Assembly: GCF_017743995.1 (NCBI RefSeq)
Contig: NZ_JAGHRB010000007.1
Location: forward strand, 124,001 to 188,000
From: Ruegeria sp. R13_0
Lineage (GTDB): Bacteria; Pseudomonadota; Alphaproteobacteria; Rhodobacterales; Rhodobacteraceae
Direction of reading: 5' to 3'
DNA length: 64,000 nucleotides
A program made the position numbers and the translations under genes. Below are positions 53,579-61,573 of the stretch, in pieces (positions within the stretch are counted from its first letter, which is position 1; each line of letters begins with the position of its first letter). The notes beneath the pieces are model-generated. The model was not told where the DNA came from, did not search any database, and saw only the letters and a list, made by a program, of their open reading frames with translations.

Positions 53579-54736
53579 TCAGCCCCGGATTTTCTGTCCG
53601 TCCTGCCAAACGGCCAGCAAATCCCCCTCGGGGCCGATATGCAGGACATGCGCCAGCGCGCCTTTGACCAGACGTCCGATCTGGCGGTTGCCTATCAGGT
53701 TCGCAGGCACAAGACTGGCCATCTGCAGCGCCTTATCAAACGGCACACCGACCTGCGCGGTCAGGTTCCACGCCGCCTGTAGCAATTCCAGATGCGCGCC
53801 TGCCAGCGTTCCGTCGGCCAGCGTCAGCCGATTGTCCTCGCGGTGGATGTCTCGACCATTAAGTTCAAACACGCGGATATCCGACCCTGCCGTCGCCATG
53901 GCATCGCTGACCAGAAAGATCTCACCCGGCCCCTGCTTGGCGTTCAACGCAGTGCGGATCATGACGGGATGCACATGGATCATGTCCGCGATCAGACCTG
54001 CCGAGAATTTCCCCTCGGCCAACGCCGCGCCAACGGTTCCCGGCGCGCGTCCTTGCATCTGGCTTTGCGCGTTGAACAAATGCGTCACACAGCGCGCACC
54101 GGCCTTGGCGGCAGCAACGCAAACCTCATAGCTGGCATCGGTGTGCCCCAAGGAGACCAATACACCTGCCGCCGTCAGTGTTTCAATCTGGGCGTTCGTG
54201 ACGCTTTCAGGTGCCAGCGTCACTTTCAGAACCGGCAATTGGGCGGCGGCCTCAAGCAGGGCCGCGACATCCGCATCCTCCATCGGGCGGATAAAGGCAG
54301 CGTCATGCGCGCCTTTGCGTGAGATTGCCAGATGCGGACCTTCCAGGTGCAGGCCGACGATCCCCGGAACGCCTTGCCGCACAGCCTCAATCGTGGCTGC
54401 AATGGCGCTTTCGGTGACTTCGGGCGAATCCGTGATCAAGGTCGGCAGGATCGAGGTCGCCCCGATCTGCGCATGGGCCCCAGCCATGATCTTCAGCGCA
54501 TCGACATCCGGATGGTTGTTGAACATCACCCCGCCGCCGCCATTGACCTGCAGATCGACGAAACCCGGCGCGAGAAGTCCACCCTCCAGCGTGACTGGCA
54601 CATGCCCAGAGCCAAGTTCCGACATGGGAACGACGCCATCAACCCGCCCACCCCTATGTAACAGCGCGTGGTCTTTCACGATGCCGTCCGGCGCCAGAAT
54701 GTCCGCTCCGATGAGGGCGTGGGTCGTCTCGGTCAT
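53579..54736 (-). CDS. nagA: N-acetylglucosamine-6-phosphate deacetylase
   Basis: NagA converts GlcNAc-6-phosphate to glucosamine-6-phosphate and acetate. The 385-residue amidohydrolase has the opening metal-site region PGFVDLQVNGGGGVMFNN near residue 56 and the metal ligand Glu in VGLHLEGPHLA near 126. It also has VSLGHTDASYE near 192, THLFNAQSQMQGR near 216 and the catalytic Asp in FLVSDAMATAGS near 274. The start overlaps the SIS gene stop by 4 bp, so the two act in sequence in one operon. Confidence 0.95.
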   Translation of the reverse strand: MTETTHALIGADILAPDGIVKDHALLHRGGRVDGVVPMSELGSGHVPVTLEGGLLAPGFVDLQVNGGGGVMFNNHPDVDALKIMAGAHAQIGATSILPTLITDSPEVTESAIAATIEAVRQGVPGIVGLHLEGPHLAISRKGAHDAAFIRPMEDADVAALLEAAAQLPVLKVTLAPESVTNAQIETLTAAGVLVSLGHTDASYEVCVAAAKAGARCVTHLFNAQSQMQGRAPGTVGAALAEGKFSAGLIADMIHVHPVMIRTALNAKQGPGEIFLVSDAMATAGSDIRVFELNGRDIHREDNRLTLADGTLAGAHLELLQAAWNLTAQVGVPFDKALQMASLVPANLIGNRQIGRLVKGALAHVLHIGPEGDLLAVWQDGQKIRG

Positions 54737-55764
54737 ACCGTCTCCGTCACCTTCTTAAGGTGCCGGGGCGCATCCGGGTCAATGCCGCGTGAGGCGGCGA
54801 AAACCTCGACCATGGAATAGAACGAAACGATCAGGCTCAGCGCGTCGGTCAACGGGTGCAGCGTGCGGACATGTTCGACCGGTGACGCAGATTTGACCTT
54901 TGTTGTGGTGGCAAAAACGCGGGCCCCTTTGGCGCTGATCGCGTCGGCGACCTCGGACAGCGCGGATTCTGCAGCATCCGCAGCCGCAAAGCTGAGGACC
55001 GGAAACCCTTCTTCGACAATCGAGACCGGCCCATGCAGCACTTCGGCCGAAGAATAGCTTTCGGCATGCAACTGGCAGGTCTCTTTGAACTTCAAAGCCG
55101 CCTCGTTGGACATGGCGAGCACCTGCCCGCGCCCCAAGGTGAACAGCGACGGGTTCGCCCCAATCGCAGCCCGTACCTCGGGCCAGTCGATACGCGCCGC
55201 CTGCGCCAGCTGTTCTGGCAAGCCGCGAATGGCCGCCAAAAGCGCCTCATCCCGCGCCCATTCGGCCAACACCCACAGGCCCGCCACGGCGGAGGACACA
55301 AATGTCTTGGTCGCGGCCACACTTAGTTCGGGGCCTGCCTGTATATCAATCGTATGGGCGCAGGATACCGCCAGCGGAGAGTTCGCGTCATTTGTCAACC
55401 CGATGGTCAGTGCGCCATCACGATCCGCGCTGCGGACCATCGACAGGATATCCGGGCTTTGCCCGGACTGGGACACGGCCAGACACAGGCTGTTTTGCAA
55501 CCGAAGCGGCGCGTTGTAGATCGACGCGACAGAAGGGCCGACCGACGCCACGGGCAGGCCCAACAGGATTTCTGATGCATATTTGAGATAGGTGCAGACG
55601 TGATCTGAAGACCCCCGTGCCACGCTTGTCAGAAAGGCAGGATCAAGGGTCCGGGCGACCTCGGCGGTGGAGGCGATGTCCTTTTGACCCCGGCTGAGCA
55701 GCCGTTCGACCGCTTCGGGTATCTCGTCGATTTCCCGGCGCATCCGGGTGATCTGTTGTTGCAT
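54733..55764 (-). CDS. SIS-domain aminosugar isomerase/deaminase (NagB-II/AgaS type)
   Basis: The 343-residue protein contains two SIS domains (about residues 35-175 and 195-330). It has VARGSSDHVCTYLKYASEIL near 49, AVSQSGQSPDILSMVRSAD near 98 and a second substrate-site region with ESYSSAEVLHGPVSIVEEGF near 235. It resembles the isomerase half of GlmS without the glutaminase domain, i.e. NagB-II. It should convert glucosamine-6-phosphate to fructose-6-phosphate and ammonia. It follows the regulator gene and precedes nagA. Confidence 0.88.
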   Translation of the reverse strand: MQQQITRMRREIDEIPEAVERLLSRGQKDIASTAEVARTLDPAFLTSVARGSSDHVCTYLKYASEILLGLPVASVGPSVASIYNAPLRLQNSLCLAVSQSGQSPDILSMVRSADRDGALTIGLTNDANSPLAVSCAHTIDIQAGPELSVAATKTFVSSAVAGLWVLAEWARDEALLAAIRGLPEQLAQAARIDWPEVRAAIGANPSLFTLGRGQVLAMSNEAALKFKETCQLHAESYSSAEVLHGPVSIVEEGFPVLSFAAADAAESALSEVADAISAKGARVFATTTKVKSASPVEHVRTLHPLTDALSLIVSFYSMVEVFAASRGIDPDAPRHLKKVTETV

Positions 55765-55772
55765 ATGCTTTC

Positions 55773-56537
55773 CTAGCTGTTTGCAAGGCGCAGTTCGGCC
55801 ACGAAATCGTAGGCGTCACCGCGATAGACAGAGCGGGTGAATTCCACCACGCGTCGATTGGACAGGAACGAGGTCCTTACGATCCGCAGCCCGGCCACGC
55901 CCGGTTCGACCCCTAGAACGGCGGCATCGTTGGCCTCAAGGTTGATCGCTGAAATTCGCTGCATGGCGCGTACCGGGCGGTTGCTATCGCGTTCCAGCAC
56001 TTCATAGAGCGAGGATGTTACGCCTTCGGGATGCGGCAGGATATCGACCGGCAGGGCCGCGTGCTCAATCGCCATTGGCCTGTCATTGGCCATGCGCAGG
56101 CGCGACAGCCGCGCCACCTCTTCGCCCGAGGACAGGGCCAGTGCCATGACCTCTTCCGGTGAGGGTGTGTGGATGCCGCGGTCCAGCCACTCGCTGGTCG
56201 AATCCAACCCCCGACGGGTCATGTCTTCGGTAAAGGAGGTCAGCAGGGACAGCGATTGTTCGACCCGAGGCGTTCCGTCCGCCACGAAACTGCCCGAGCC
56301 CTGACGCTGCACAATGATACCGCGCTCGACCAGATCCTGCAGCGCGCGCCGGACGGTGACACGGGACAGGCCGGTCAGATGGGCCATCTCACGTTCGCCT
56401 GGCAACGGGGCGCTTTCGGCCAGCACGCCGGCCTCGATGCTTTGCTCAAGTCGCTTGCGCAACCGAACGTAAAGAGGGCCTGTGGCCTCCTGCAGCCAAT
56501 CGGCAGATTTCAGGAATGTCTCGATCGTGTCGCTCAT
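55773..56537 (-). CDS. GntR/HutC-family (UTRA) transcriptional regulator
   Basis: The 254-residue regulator has a winged helix (PLYVRLRKRLEQSIEAGVLA near residue 21, LTGLSRVTVRRALQDLVERG near 54, QRQGSGSFVADG near 77). A UTRA ligand domain follows (EWLDRGIHTPSPEEVMALAL near 116, LSRLRMANDRPMAIEHAALP near 144). NagR/DasR-type proteins of this group bind amino-sugar phosphates. It lies within the kinase-SIS-nagA operon and overlaps the kinase stop by one base. It is the prime candidate to bind the AGGTAT repeats in the divergent promoter. Confidence 0.88.
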   Translation of the reverse strand: MSDTIETFLKSADWLQEATGPLYVRLRKRLEQSIEAGVLAESAPLPGEREMAHLTGLSRVTVRRALQDLVERGIIVQRQGSGSFVADGTPRVEQSLSLLTSFTEDMTRRGLDSTSEWLDRGIHTPSPEEVMALALSSGEEVARLSRLRMANDRPMAIEHAALPVDILPHPEGVTSSLYEVLERDSNRPVRAMQRISAINLEANDAAVLGVEPGVAGLRIVRTSFLSNRRVVEFTRSVYRGDAYDFVAELRLANS

Positions 56538-57424
56538 CAGCCCGCTCCTACCTTTGCCCGCTCAGCCAGGTGACGCGCCAAAATCAAAGCACCGTCAAGC
56601 GGCGAGCCCTTAGCTTTGGTCAGGCAGGCCTGCATGTGAAGCGGCAGATAGTCTGCATAATGCGGTGCGACCCCGCCGATCATGCAGATGGGCGATCCGT
56701 CGGCGTGATCAAGGGCGCGCAGCCCTTGCGCCAGATAGTCGGCCCCGCCTTGCATCAGTTCCTGCGCCACGGGATCGCCACCAGCCGCAGCCGCGATGAT
56801 CTCGGGGGCGAGGCCTGCGAAATCCGAGGGGTTCGCCTGACCAACAAACGCAACGATTTGCATGGGATCGTCGTCATATTCCGCGCTGATTTTTCGGGTC
56901 AGCGTGCTGTGCGGTTGAATGCCGTCCATCGCCAATAGAACGCGTTGCAGCAGCTGAACGCCTAACCAGTTGCCCGAGGCCTGATCGCCGATCAAAGCTC
57001 CGTAGCCGCCAATAAACTGCGTTCGCCCATCGGCCTGACGGGCCAGAAAAGATCCCGTTCCAACGCCGATCACAGAACCGTCCTGCGCGCCCAACGCGCC
57101 CACAACCGCCGATCTGCGATCATCTTCGACCTCGACGATCCGCGAGGGAAGACTGCGCGCAACCTCCGACGCCGCAACGGCATCCGTCACCCCAGCCAGC
57201 CCCGCGTAGGTCGGAATCTCGGCCAGATGTGCTCGGGGCAATTGTGCCTTATTGACCAAGGACTGCAGCCCCTCATCGAGGGTGCGAAGCGCTTTCTGAC
57301 GATCCGAGAAAGCATTGGCACTGCCCAATGTCACCTCGACCCGACCGTCAGGTGTGGCCATCGCGAACCGGCACTTTGTGCCACCGCCGTCGATTGCAAT
57401 CAGGTATTGGAAGGACTCATCCAT
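56537..57424 (-). CDS. BadF/BcrA-family ATPase, MurNAc/GlcNAc kinase-like
   Basis: The 295-residue protein has the actin-like sugar-kinase fold of the NAGK/BcrAD family: phosphate-1 motif YLIAIDGGGTKCRFAM near residue 6, GVGTGSFLAR near 126 and IGGYGALIGDQASGNWLGVQ near 146. The family includes N-acetylglucosamine kinase and MurK, which acts on both MurNAc and GlcNAc. It is divergent from murQ, so phosphorylation of imported MurNAc and/or GlcNAc at O6 is likely. The frame extends upstream to 57538, but ATG 57424 with AAAGG close by is the sensible start. Confidence 0.85.
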   Translation of the reverse strand: MDESFQYLIAIDGGGTKCRFAMATPDGRVEVTLGSANAFSDRQKALRTLDEGLQSLVNKAQLPRAHLAEIPTYAGLAGVTDAVAASEVARSLPSRIVEVEDDRRSAVVGALGAQDGSVIGVGTGSFLARQADGRTQFIGGYGALIGDQASGNWLGVQLLQRVLLAMDGIQPHSTLTRKISAEYDDDPMQIVAFVGQANPSDFAGLAPEIIAAAAGGDPVAQELMQGGADYLAQGLRALDHADGSPICMIGGVAPHYADYLPLHMQACLTKAKGSPLDGALILARHLAERAKVGAG

Positions 57425-57428
57425 ATAG

Positions 57429-57445
57429 ATACCTTTAAGATACCT
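57429..57445 (-). promoter_or_regulatory. Two phased AGGTAT repeats before the kinase gene
   Basis: On the minus strand AGGTAT occurs at 57445-57440 and 57434-57429, exactly 11 bp apart and both within AAAGGTATCT. The nearer copy overlaps the probable ribosome-binding site of the kinase gene. Confidence 0.55.
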
Positions 57446-57528
57446 TTTGCAGAAAAAAAAGCCCCCAGCGCGCTCGATACACGCATTTTGCGATTTCATT
57501 GAGCTTTTAGACGAATTTCGCCAACGAA

Positions 57529-57556
57529 AGGTAGACAAAAGGTATTATATAGGTAT
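57529..57556 (+). promoter_or_regulatory. Three phased AGGTA(T/G) repeats before murQ
   Basis: AGGTAG (57529), AGGTAT (57540) and AGGTAT (57551) follow each other at exactly 11-bp spacing on the plus strand and end 24 bp before the murQ start. They are separate from the ribosome site (AAGGA at 57571). Confidence 0.6.
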
Positions 57557-57580
57557 TACTCTCATCTGGGAAGGAATCAA

Positions 57581-58462
57581 ATGCTGCCACAAACCGAAAT
57601 GCTGCGCGACGAAGTCGAAGGGCTGGACCTGCGCCCGGATGTCGACATCCTCGACTATCTGCTTGAGGCACAAAAGGCAGCGTTGCGCGGACTTGATGAC
57701 TGCCTGAGCGCCCTTTCGGACGGGGCCACCATTTTGACGGACACCGTGCGTCAGGGCGGCAAGATTTACTACGCTGCGGCCGGTTCCTCGGGCCTAATGG
57801 GACTGGCGGACGGAGCTGAACTGTCCGGGACATTCGGCCTTTCGCCTGAGTCCATGGCGATCTGCATGGCAGGCGGGGTACCACAGGGCGCGGCGATGCC
57901 CGGTCATACCGAAGATGACGAAACAGCAGCGCAAACAGCGGCGGCCAATGTGCAACCGGTTGACGCTGTGATCGCCCTTTCGGCCAGTGGCAGCACGCCC
58001 TATGCCGTGGAGTTCGCACGTCACGCACGCGCGCAGGGCGCCAAGGTCATCGGGATCGCCAACAATGCAGAGGCCCCGCTATTCGACTACGTAGATTGCG
58101 CCGTCCACCTGAATACGCCGCCCGAACCCATCGCAGGCTCAACACGCCTTGGGGCCGCGACGGCGCAGAAGGTGGCTCTGAATATGATGTCCACGCTGAT
58201 GGGTATCCGCCTTGGGCATGTGCATGACGGGATGATGATCAACGTCATCGCCGACAACCACAAACTGCGCCAGCGCGCCGAAGGGATCGTTGGAAAAATC
58301 GCCGGGGTTTCGGCAGAGCAGGCCAGCGATGCACTGAGCCGCGCGTCCGGCAACGTGAAACAGGCGATCCTGCTGGCCGCAGGCGCCGACAGCCCGAACC
58401 GGGCCGAGGCGCTTTTGGCGCAATCCGATGGCCACCTGCGCCCCGCGCTGAAACACCTTTAA
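57581..58462 (+). CDS. murQ: N-acetylmuramic acid 6-phosphate etherase-like protein
   Basis: MurQ cleaves the lactyl ether of MurNAc-6-phosphate to give GlcNAc-6-phosphate and D-lactate. The 293-residue protein has a SIS domain (~45-215) with YYAAAGSSGLMGLADGAEL near residue 63, the acidic HTEDDET near 107 and GSTRLGAATAQKVALNMMST near 186, close to the family's GSTR..AGTAQK. A C-terminal UBA-like helical part follows. It is odd in the first loop: typical enzymes have TSGRLG, while this has SSGLMG and lacks that Arg. It begins the importer operon. Ribosome site AAGGA. Confidence 0.85.
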   Translation: MLPQTEMLRDEVEGLDLRPDVDILDYLLEAQKAALRGLDDCLSALSDGATILTDTVRQGGKIYYAAAGSSGLMGLADGAELSGTFGLSPESMAICMAGGVPQGAAMPGHTEDDETAAQTAAANVQPVDAVIALSASGSTPYAVEFARHARAQGAKVIGIANNAEAPLFDYVDCAVHLNTPPEPIAGSTRLGAATAQKVALNMMSTLMGIRLGHVHDGMMINVIADNHKLRQRAEGIVGKIAGVSAEQASDALSRASGNVKQAILLAAGADSPNRAEALLAQSDGHLRPALKHL

Positions 58463-58493
58463 AACCAAACAAAACATCAAGGGAGAAAAGACC

Positions 58494-59744
58494 ATGAAGA
58501 AGATATCACTAAGCGCCGTTTTGCTGGCGTCGTCGGCCCTTGCAGGCGCCGCCTATGCCGAAACGGTTCTGACCATCGAAAGCTGGCGCAATGACGATCT
58601 GGCCTTGTGGCAGGAAAAGATCATCCCCGCGTTTGAGGCGCAGAATCCGGATATCAAGATCCGCTTCACGCCCTCGGCCCCTGCAGAATACAACGCGGCG
58701 CTGAACGCCAAACTGGATGCCGGATCGGCCGGAGACCTGATCACCTGCCGTCCGTTCGATACCTCGCTTGGTCTTTATGAGGCCGGTCACCTGACGGATC
58801 TGTCCGATCTGGGCGGAATGGCCAATTTCTCGGACGTGGCGAAATCTGCATGGCAAACCGATGACGGCGCGGCGACCTTCTGCGTTCCCATGGCCTCGGT
58901 CATTCACGGCTTCATCTACAACAAAGACGCCTTCAATGAGCTGGGCATCGAAGTCCCGACAACCGAGGCTGAGTTCTTCGCGGCGCTCGACAAGATCAAA
59001 GAGGACGGCACCTATATCCCGATGGCCATGGGCACCAATGACCAGTGGGAAGCGGCCACCATGGGCTACAACAATATCGGCCCGAACTACTGGAAAGGTG
59101 AAGAGGGGCGTCTGGCTCTGATCGAAGGTTCGCAGAAGCTGACGGATGAAGCATGGGTCGCTCCCTATCGCCAATTGGCGAAATGGGGTGAGTACATGGG
59201 CGACGGATTCGAAGCTCAGACCTATCCGGACAGCCAGAACCTGTTCACTCTGGGTCGCGCAGCCGTCTATCCCGCTGGCAGCTGGGAGATCAGCGGGTTC
59301 AACAACCTGGCCGATTTCGAAATGGGCGCGTTTAAGCCTCCGGTGCAGAATGCAGGCGATGAGTGCTATATCTCGGACCACACCGATATCGCCATCGGCC
59401 TGAACGCAGCCTCACCCAACGCTGAGGCCGCACGCACCTTCTTGGATTGGGTCGGCTCGGAAGAGTTCGCGACCATCTATGCCAACGCCCTGCCCGGCTT
59501 CTTCTCGCTGTCGAGCTTTGACGTGGCGATGGAGGACCCGCTGGCGCAGGAATTCGTAAGCTGGCGTGGTGAGTGTGGCTCGACCATCCGCTCGACCTAC
59601 CAGATCCTGTCGCGCGGCACGCCGAACCTTGAGAACGAGACGTGGAATGCCTCGGCTCAGGTCATCAAGGGCGAAGAAAGCCCCGAGGACGCCGGGCAGC
59701 GCCTGCAGGATGGCCTCGCCTCCTGGTACACACCGCACCAATAA
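58494..59744 (+). CDS. Sugar ABC transporter substrate-binding protein
   Basis: The 416-residue protein has a signal peptide (SAVLLASSALAGAAYA before ETVLT) and the SBP_bac_1 fold: IIPAFEAQNPDIKIRFTPSA near residue 43, AGDLITCRPFDTSLGLYEAG near 79 and VYPAGSWEISGFNNLADFEM near 258. CUT1-type proteins of this kind bind di- or oligosaccharides. Given its place after murQ, amino sugars or their oligomers (GlcNAc, MurNAc, chitobiose) are likely ligands. GGGAGAAAAG precedes the ATG. A UUCG hairpin follows. Confidence 0.92.
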   Translation: MKKISLSAVLLASSALAGAAYAETVLTIESWRNDDLALWQEKIIPAFEAQNPDIKIRFTPSAPAEYNAALNAKLDAGSAGDLITCRPFDTSLGLYEAGHLTDLSDLGGMANFSDVAKSAWQTDDGAATFCVPMASVIHGFIYNKDAFNELGIEVPTTEAEFFAALDKIKEDGTYIPMAMGTNDQWEAATMGYNNIGPNYWKGEEGRLALIEGSQKLTDEAWVAPYRQLAKWGEYMGDGFEAQTYPDSQNLFTLGRAAVYPAGSWEISGFNNLADFEMGAFKPPVQNAGDECYISDHTDIAIGLNAASPNAEAARTFLDWVGSEEFATIYANALPGFFSLSSFDVAMEDPLAQEFVSWRGECGSTIRSTYQILSRGTPNLENETWNASAQVIKGEESPEDAGQRLQDGLASWYTPHQ

Positions 59745-59761
59745 CCACTCACGAAACCAAG

Positions 59762-59785
59762 GGGTTCGGCCTTCGGGCCGGACCC
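59762..59785 (+). promoter_or_regulatory. UUCG-capped hairpin between the sugar binding-protein and permease genes
   Basis: GGGTTCGGCC pairs with GGCCGGACCC (10 bp, one G:T pair) around the loop TTCG, the very stable C(UUCG)G tetraloop. It lies 17 bases after the binding-protein stop and 23 before the permease start. Confidence 0.75.
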
Positions 59786-59808
59786 ACCCAGAACAGTCGA
59801 GGCATAAG

Positions 59809-60723
59809 ATGGGCAACAGCCGGATCAAATGGCACATAGTGGTGTTTCTTGCACCCGCCGTGCTGGTTTACACCGCCGTGATGATCCTGCCGCTGTTCAA
59901 CACGCTGCGGCTGGCGCTTTATACCGAGGTCGATCAATCCCGCGTCTTTGTCGGGCTGGACAATTTCCGCACCCTGTTCGGCGATCCCTTATGGTCGGAT
60001 GCGTTCTGGAATGCATTAGGTAACAACTTCTGGTTTTTCTTCATTCACATGCTGGTGCAGAACCCGATCGGGATCGCTCTGGCCGCCATGCTCAGCCATC
60101 CGCGGCTGAGGTTTGCCGCGTTTTACCGCTCGGCCATCTTCATCCCGACAATCCTGTCCTTCGTGATCGTTGGCTTTGCCTGGAAGCTGATCCTGTCCCC
60201 GATCTGGGGCATCGCACCGGACATGCTGGCCGCTGTTGGCCTGAAGTCACTCTATGCTCCATGGTTGGGGAAAGAGGAATATGCGCTGACCACCTTGGCG
60301 CTTGTGTCGGTCTGGCAGTTCGTCGGTATCCCGATGATGCTGATCTATGCCGCCCTGCTGTCGATCCCAGAAGAAATTCTTGAGGCCGCCGAGGTCGAAG
60401 GCATCACCGGTATGGCCGCCTTCTGGAAGATCAAACTGCCGCTGATCCTGCCGTCGATCGGCATCATCTCGATCCTGACCTTCGTGGGGAACTTCAACGC
60501 GTTTGACCTGATCTATGCCGCCCAAGGAGCTCTGGCGGGGCCCGATTTCTCGACCGATATTCTGGGCACCTTCATGTACCGCACCTTCTTCGGGTTCCAG
60601 TTGCAGCTTGGCGATCCGCATATGGGCTCGGCCATTGCGACGGGGATGTTTGCGATCATCCTGACTGGCGTCTGCGTCTATCTGTTCCTGATCCAGACCC
60701 GCATCCGCCGGTATCAGTTCTGA
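59809..60723 (+). CDS. Sugar ABC permease, MalF/UgpA-like
   Basis: The 304-residue CUT1 permease has six helices (first at residues ~8-28, HIVVFLAPAVLVYTAVMIL). GLDNFRTLFGDPLWSDAFWN lies near 48. The EAA loop is LEAAEVEGITGMAAFWKIKL near 206, followed by PLILPSIGIISILTFVGNFN. The frame is open into the preceding gene's shadow. ATG at 59809 has GAGG six bases upstream and begins a sensible N-terminus. Confidence 0.92.
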   Translation: MGNSRIKWHIVVFLAPAVLVYTAVMILPLFNTLRLALYTEVDQSRVFVGLDNFRTLFGDPLWSDAFWNALGNNFWFFFIHMLVQNPIGIALAAMLSHPRLRFAAFYRSAIFIPTILSFVIVGFAWKLILSPIWGIAPDMLAAVGLKSLYAPWLGKEEYALTTLALVSVWQFVGIPMMLIYAALLSIPEEILEAAEVEGITGMAAFWKIKLPLILPSIGIISILTFVGNFNAFDLIYAAQGALAGPDFSTDILGTFMYRTFFGFQLQLGDPHMGSAIATGMFAIILTGVCVYLFLIQTRIRRYQF

Positions 60724-60733
60724 GGGCCTAAAC

Positions 60734-61573
60734 ATGAACAAAGCCCGCAGAAACCCGTTCAATATCGCCGCGATGCACGGCGCGCTGATCCTGTACACCC
60801 TGATCGCGCTGTTCCCGGTCTTCGTGATCGTGATCAACAGCTTCAAGTCCCGCAAAGCGATCTTTCGTGAGCCGCTGGCCCTGCCGGATGCCGAGACATT
60901 CTCGATGATCGGCTATCAGACAGTGATGAAACAGGGGGATTTCTTCCTCTACTTCCAGAACTCGATGATCGTCACGGTGGTGTCGCTGTTCTTCATCCTG
61001 CTGTTCGGCGCAATGGCCGCCTTTGCGCTTAGCGAGTATCGCTTTCGGGGCAATACCCTGATGGGCCTCTATCTGGCCTTGGGCATCATGATCCCGATCC
61101 GCATCGGCACGGTCGCCATCCTCGAGATGATGGTCGCAACCGGGTTGGTGAACACGCTGATGGCCCTGATCTTGGTCTACACTGCGCAGGGCCTGCCACT
61201 GGCCGTCTTTATCCTGTCCGAGTTCATGCGGCAGGTCAGCGACGATCTGAAAAACGCGGGGCGCATTGATGGCCTCAGCGAATACACGATCTTCTTCCGT
61301 CTGGTTCTGCCGCTTGTGCGCCCGGCGATGGCGACGGTGGCGGTGTTCAACATGATCCCGATCTGGAACGATCTGTGGTTCCCGCTGATCCTGGCCCCGG
61401 CCGAGGAAACCAAGACGCTCACGCTGGGCAGTCAGGTCTTCATCGGGCAATTCGTCACCGACTGGAACGCGGTTCTGTCGGCGCTCAGCATGGCGATCCT
61501 GCCGGTCATGGTTCTCTATGTCATCTTCTCGCGGCAATTGATCCGCGGCATCACTTCGGGGGCGGTCAAATGA
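60734..61573 (+). CDS. Sugar ABC permease, MalG/UgpE-like
   Basis: The 279-residue CUT1 permease has six helices. The first is at residues ~15-35 (ALILYTLIALFPVFVIVINS). The EAA loop is KNAGRIDGLSEYTIFFRLVL near 173, followed by PLVRPAMATVAVFNMIPIWN. It forms the channel with the preceding permease. Its stop overlaps the next gene's start (ATGA). Confidence 0.92.
   Translation: MNKARRNPFNIAAMHGALILYTLIALFPVFVIVINSFKSRKAIFREPLALPDAETFSMIGYQTVMKQGDFFLYFQNSMIVTVVSLFFILLFGAMAAFALSEYRFRGNTLMGLYLALGIMIPIRIGTVAILEMMVATGLVNTLMALILVYTAQGLPLAVFILSEFMRQVSDDLKNAGRIDGLSEYTIFFRLVLPLVRPAMATVAVFNMIPIWNDLWFPLILAPAEETKTLTLGSQVFIGQFVTDWNAVLSALSMAILPVMVLYVIFSRQLIRGITSGAVK

Noticed and set aside
57448..57480. 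A terminator in the kinase-murQ gap, suggested by an A-run.
   Set aside because: The A-run is not preceded by a convincing stem on either strand, and the gap is a divergent promoter where no terminator is expected.
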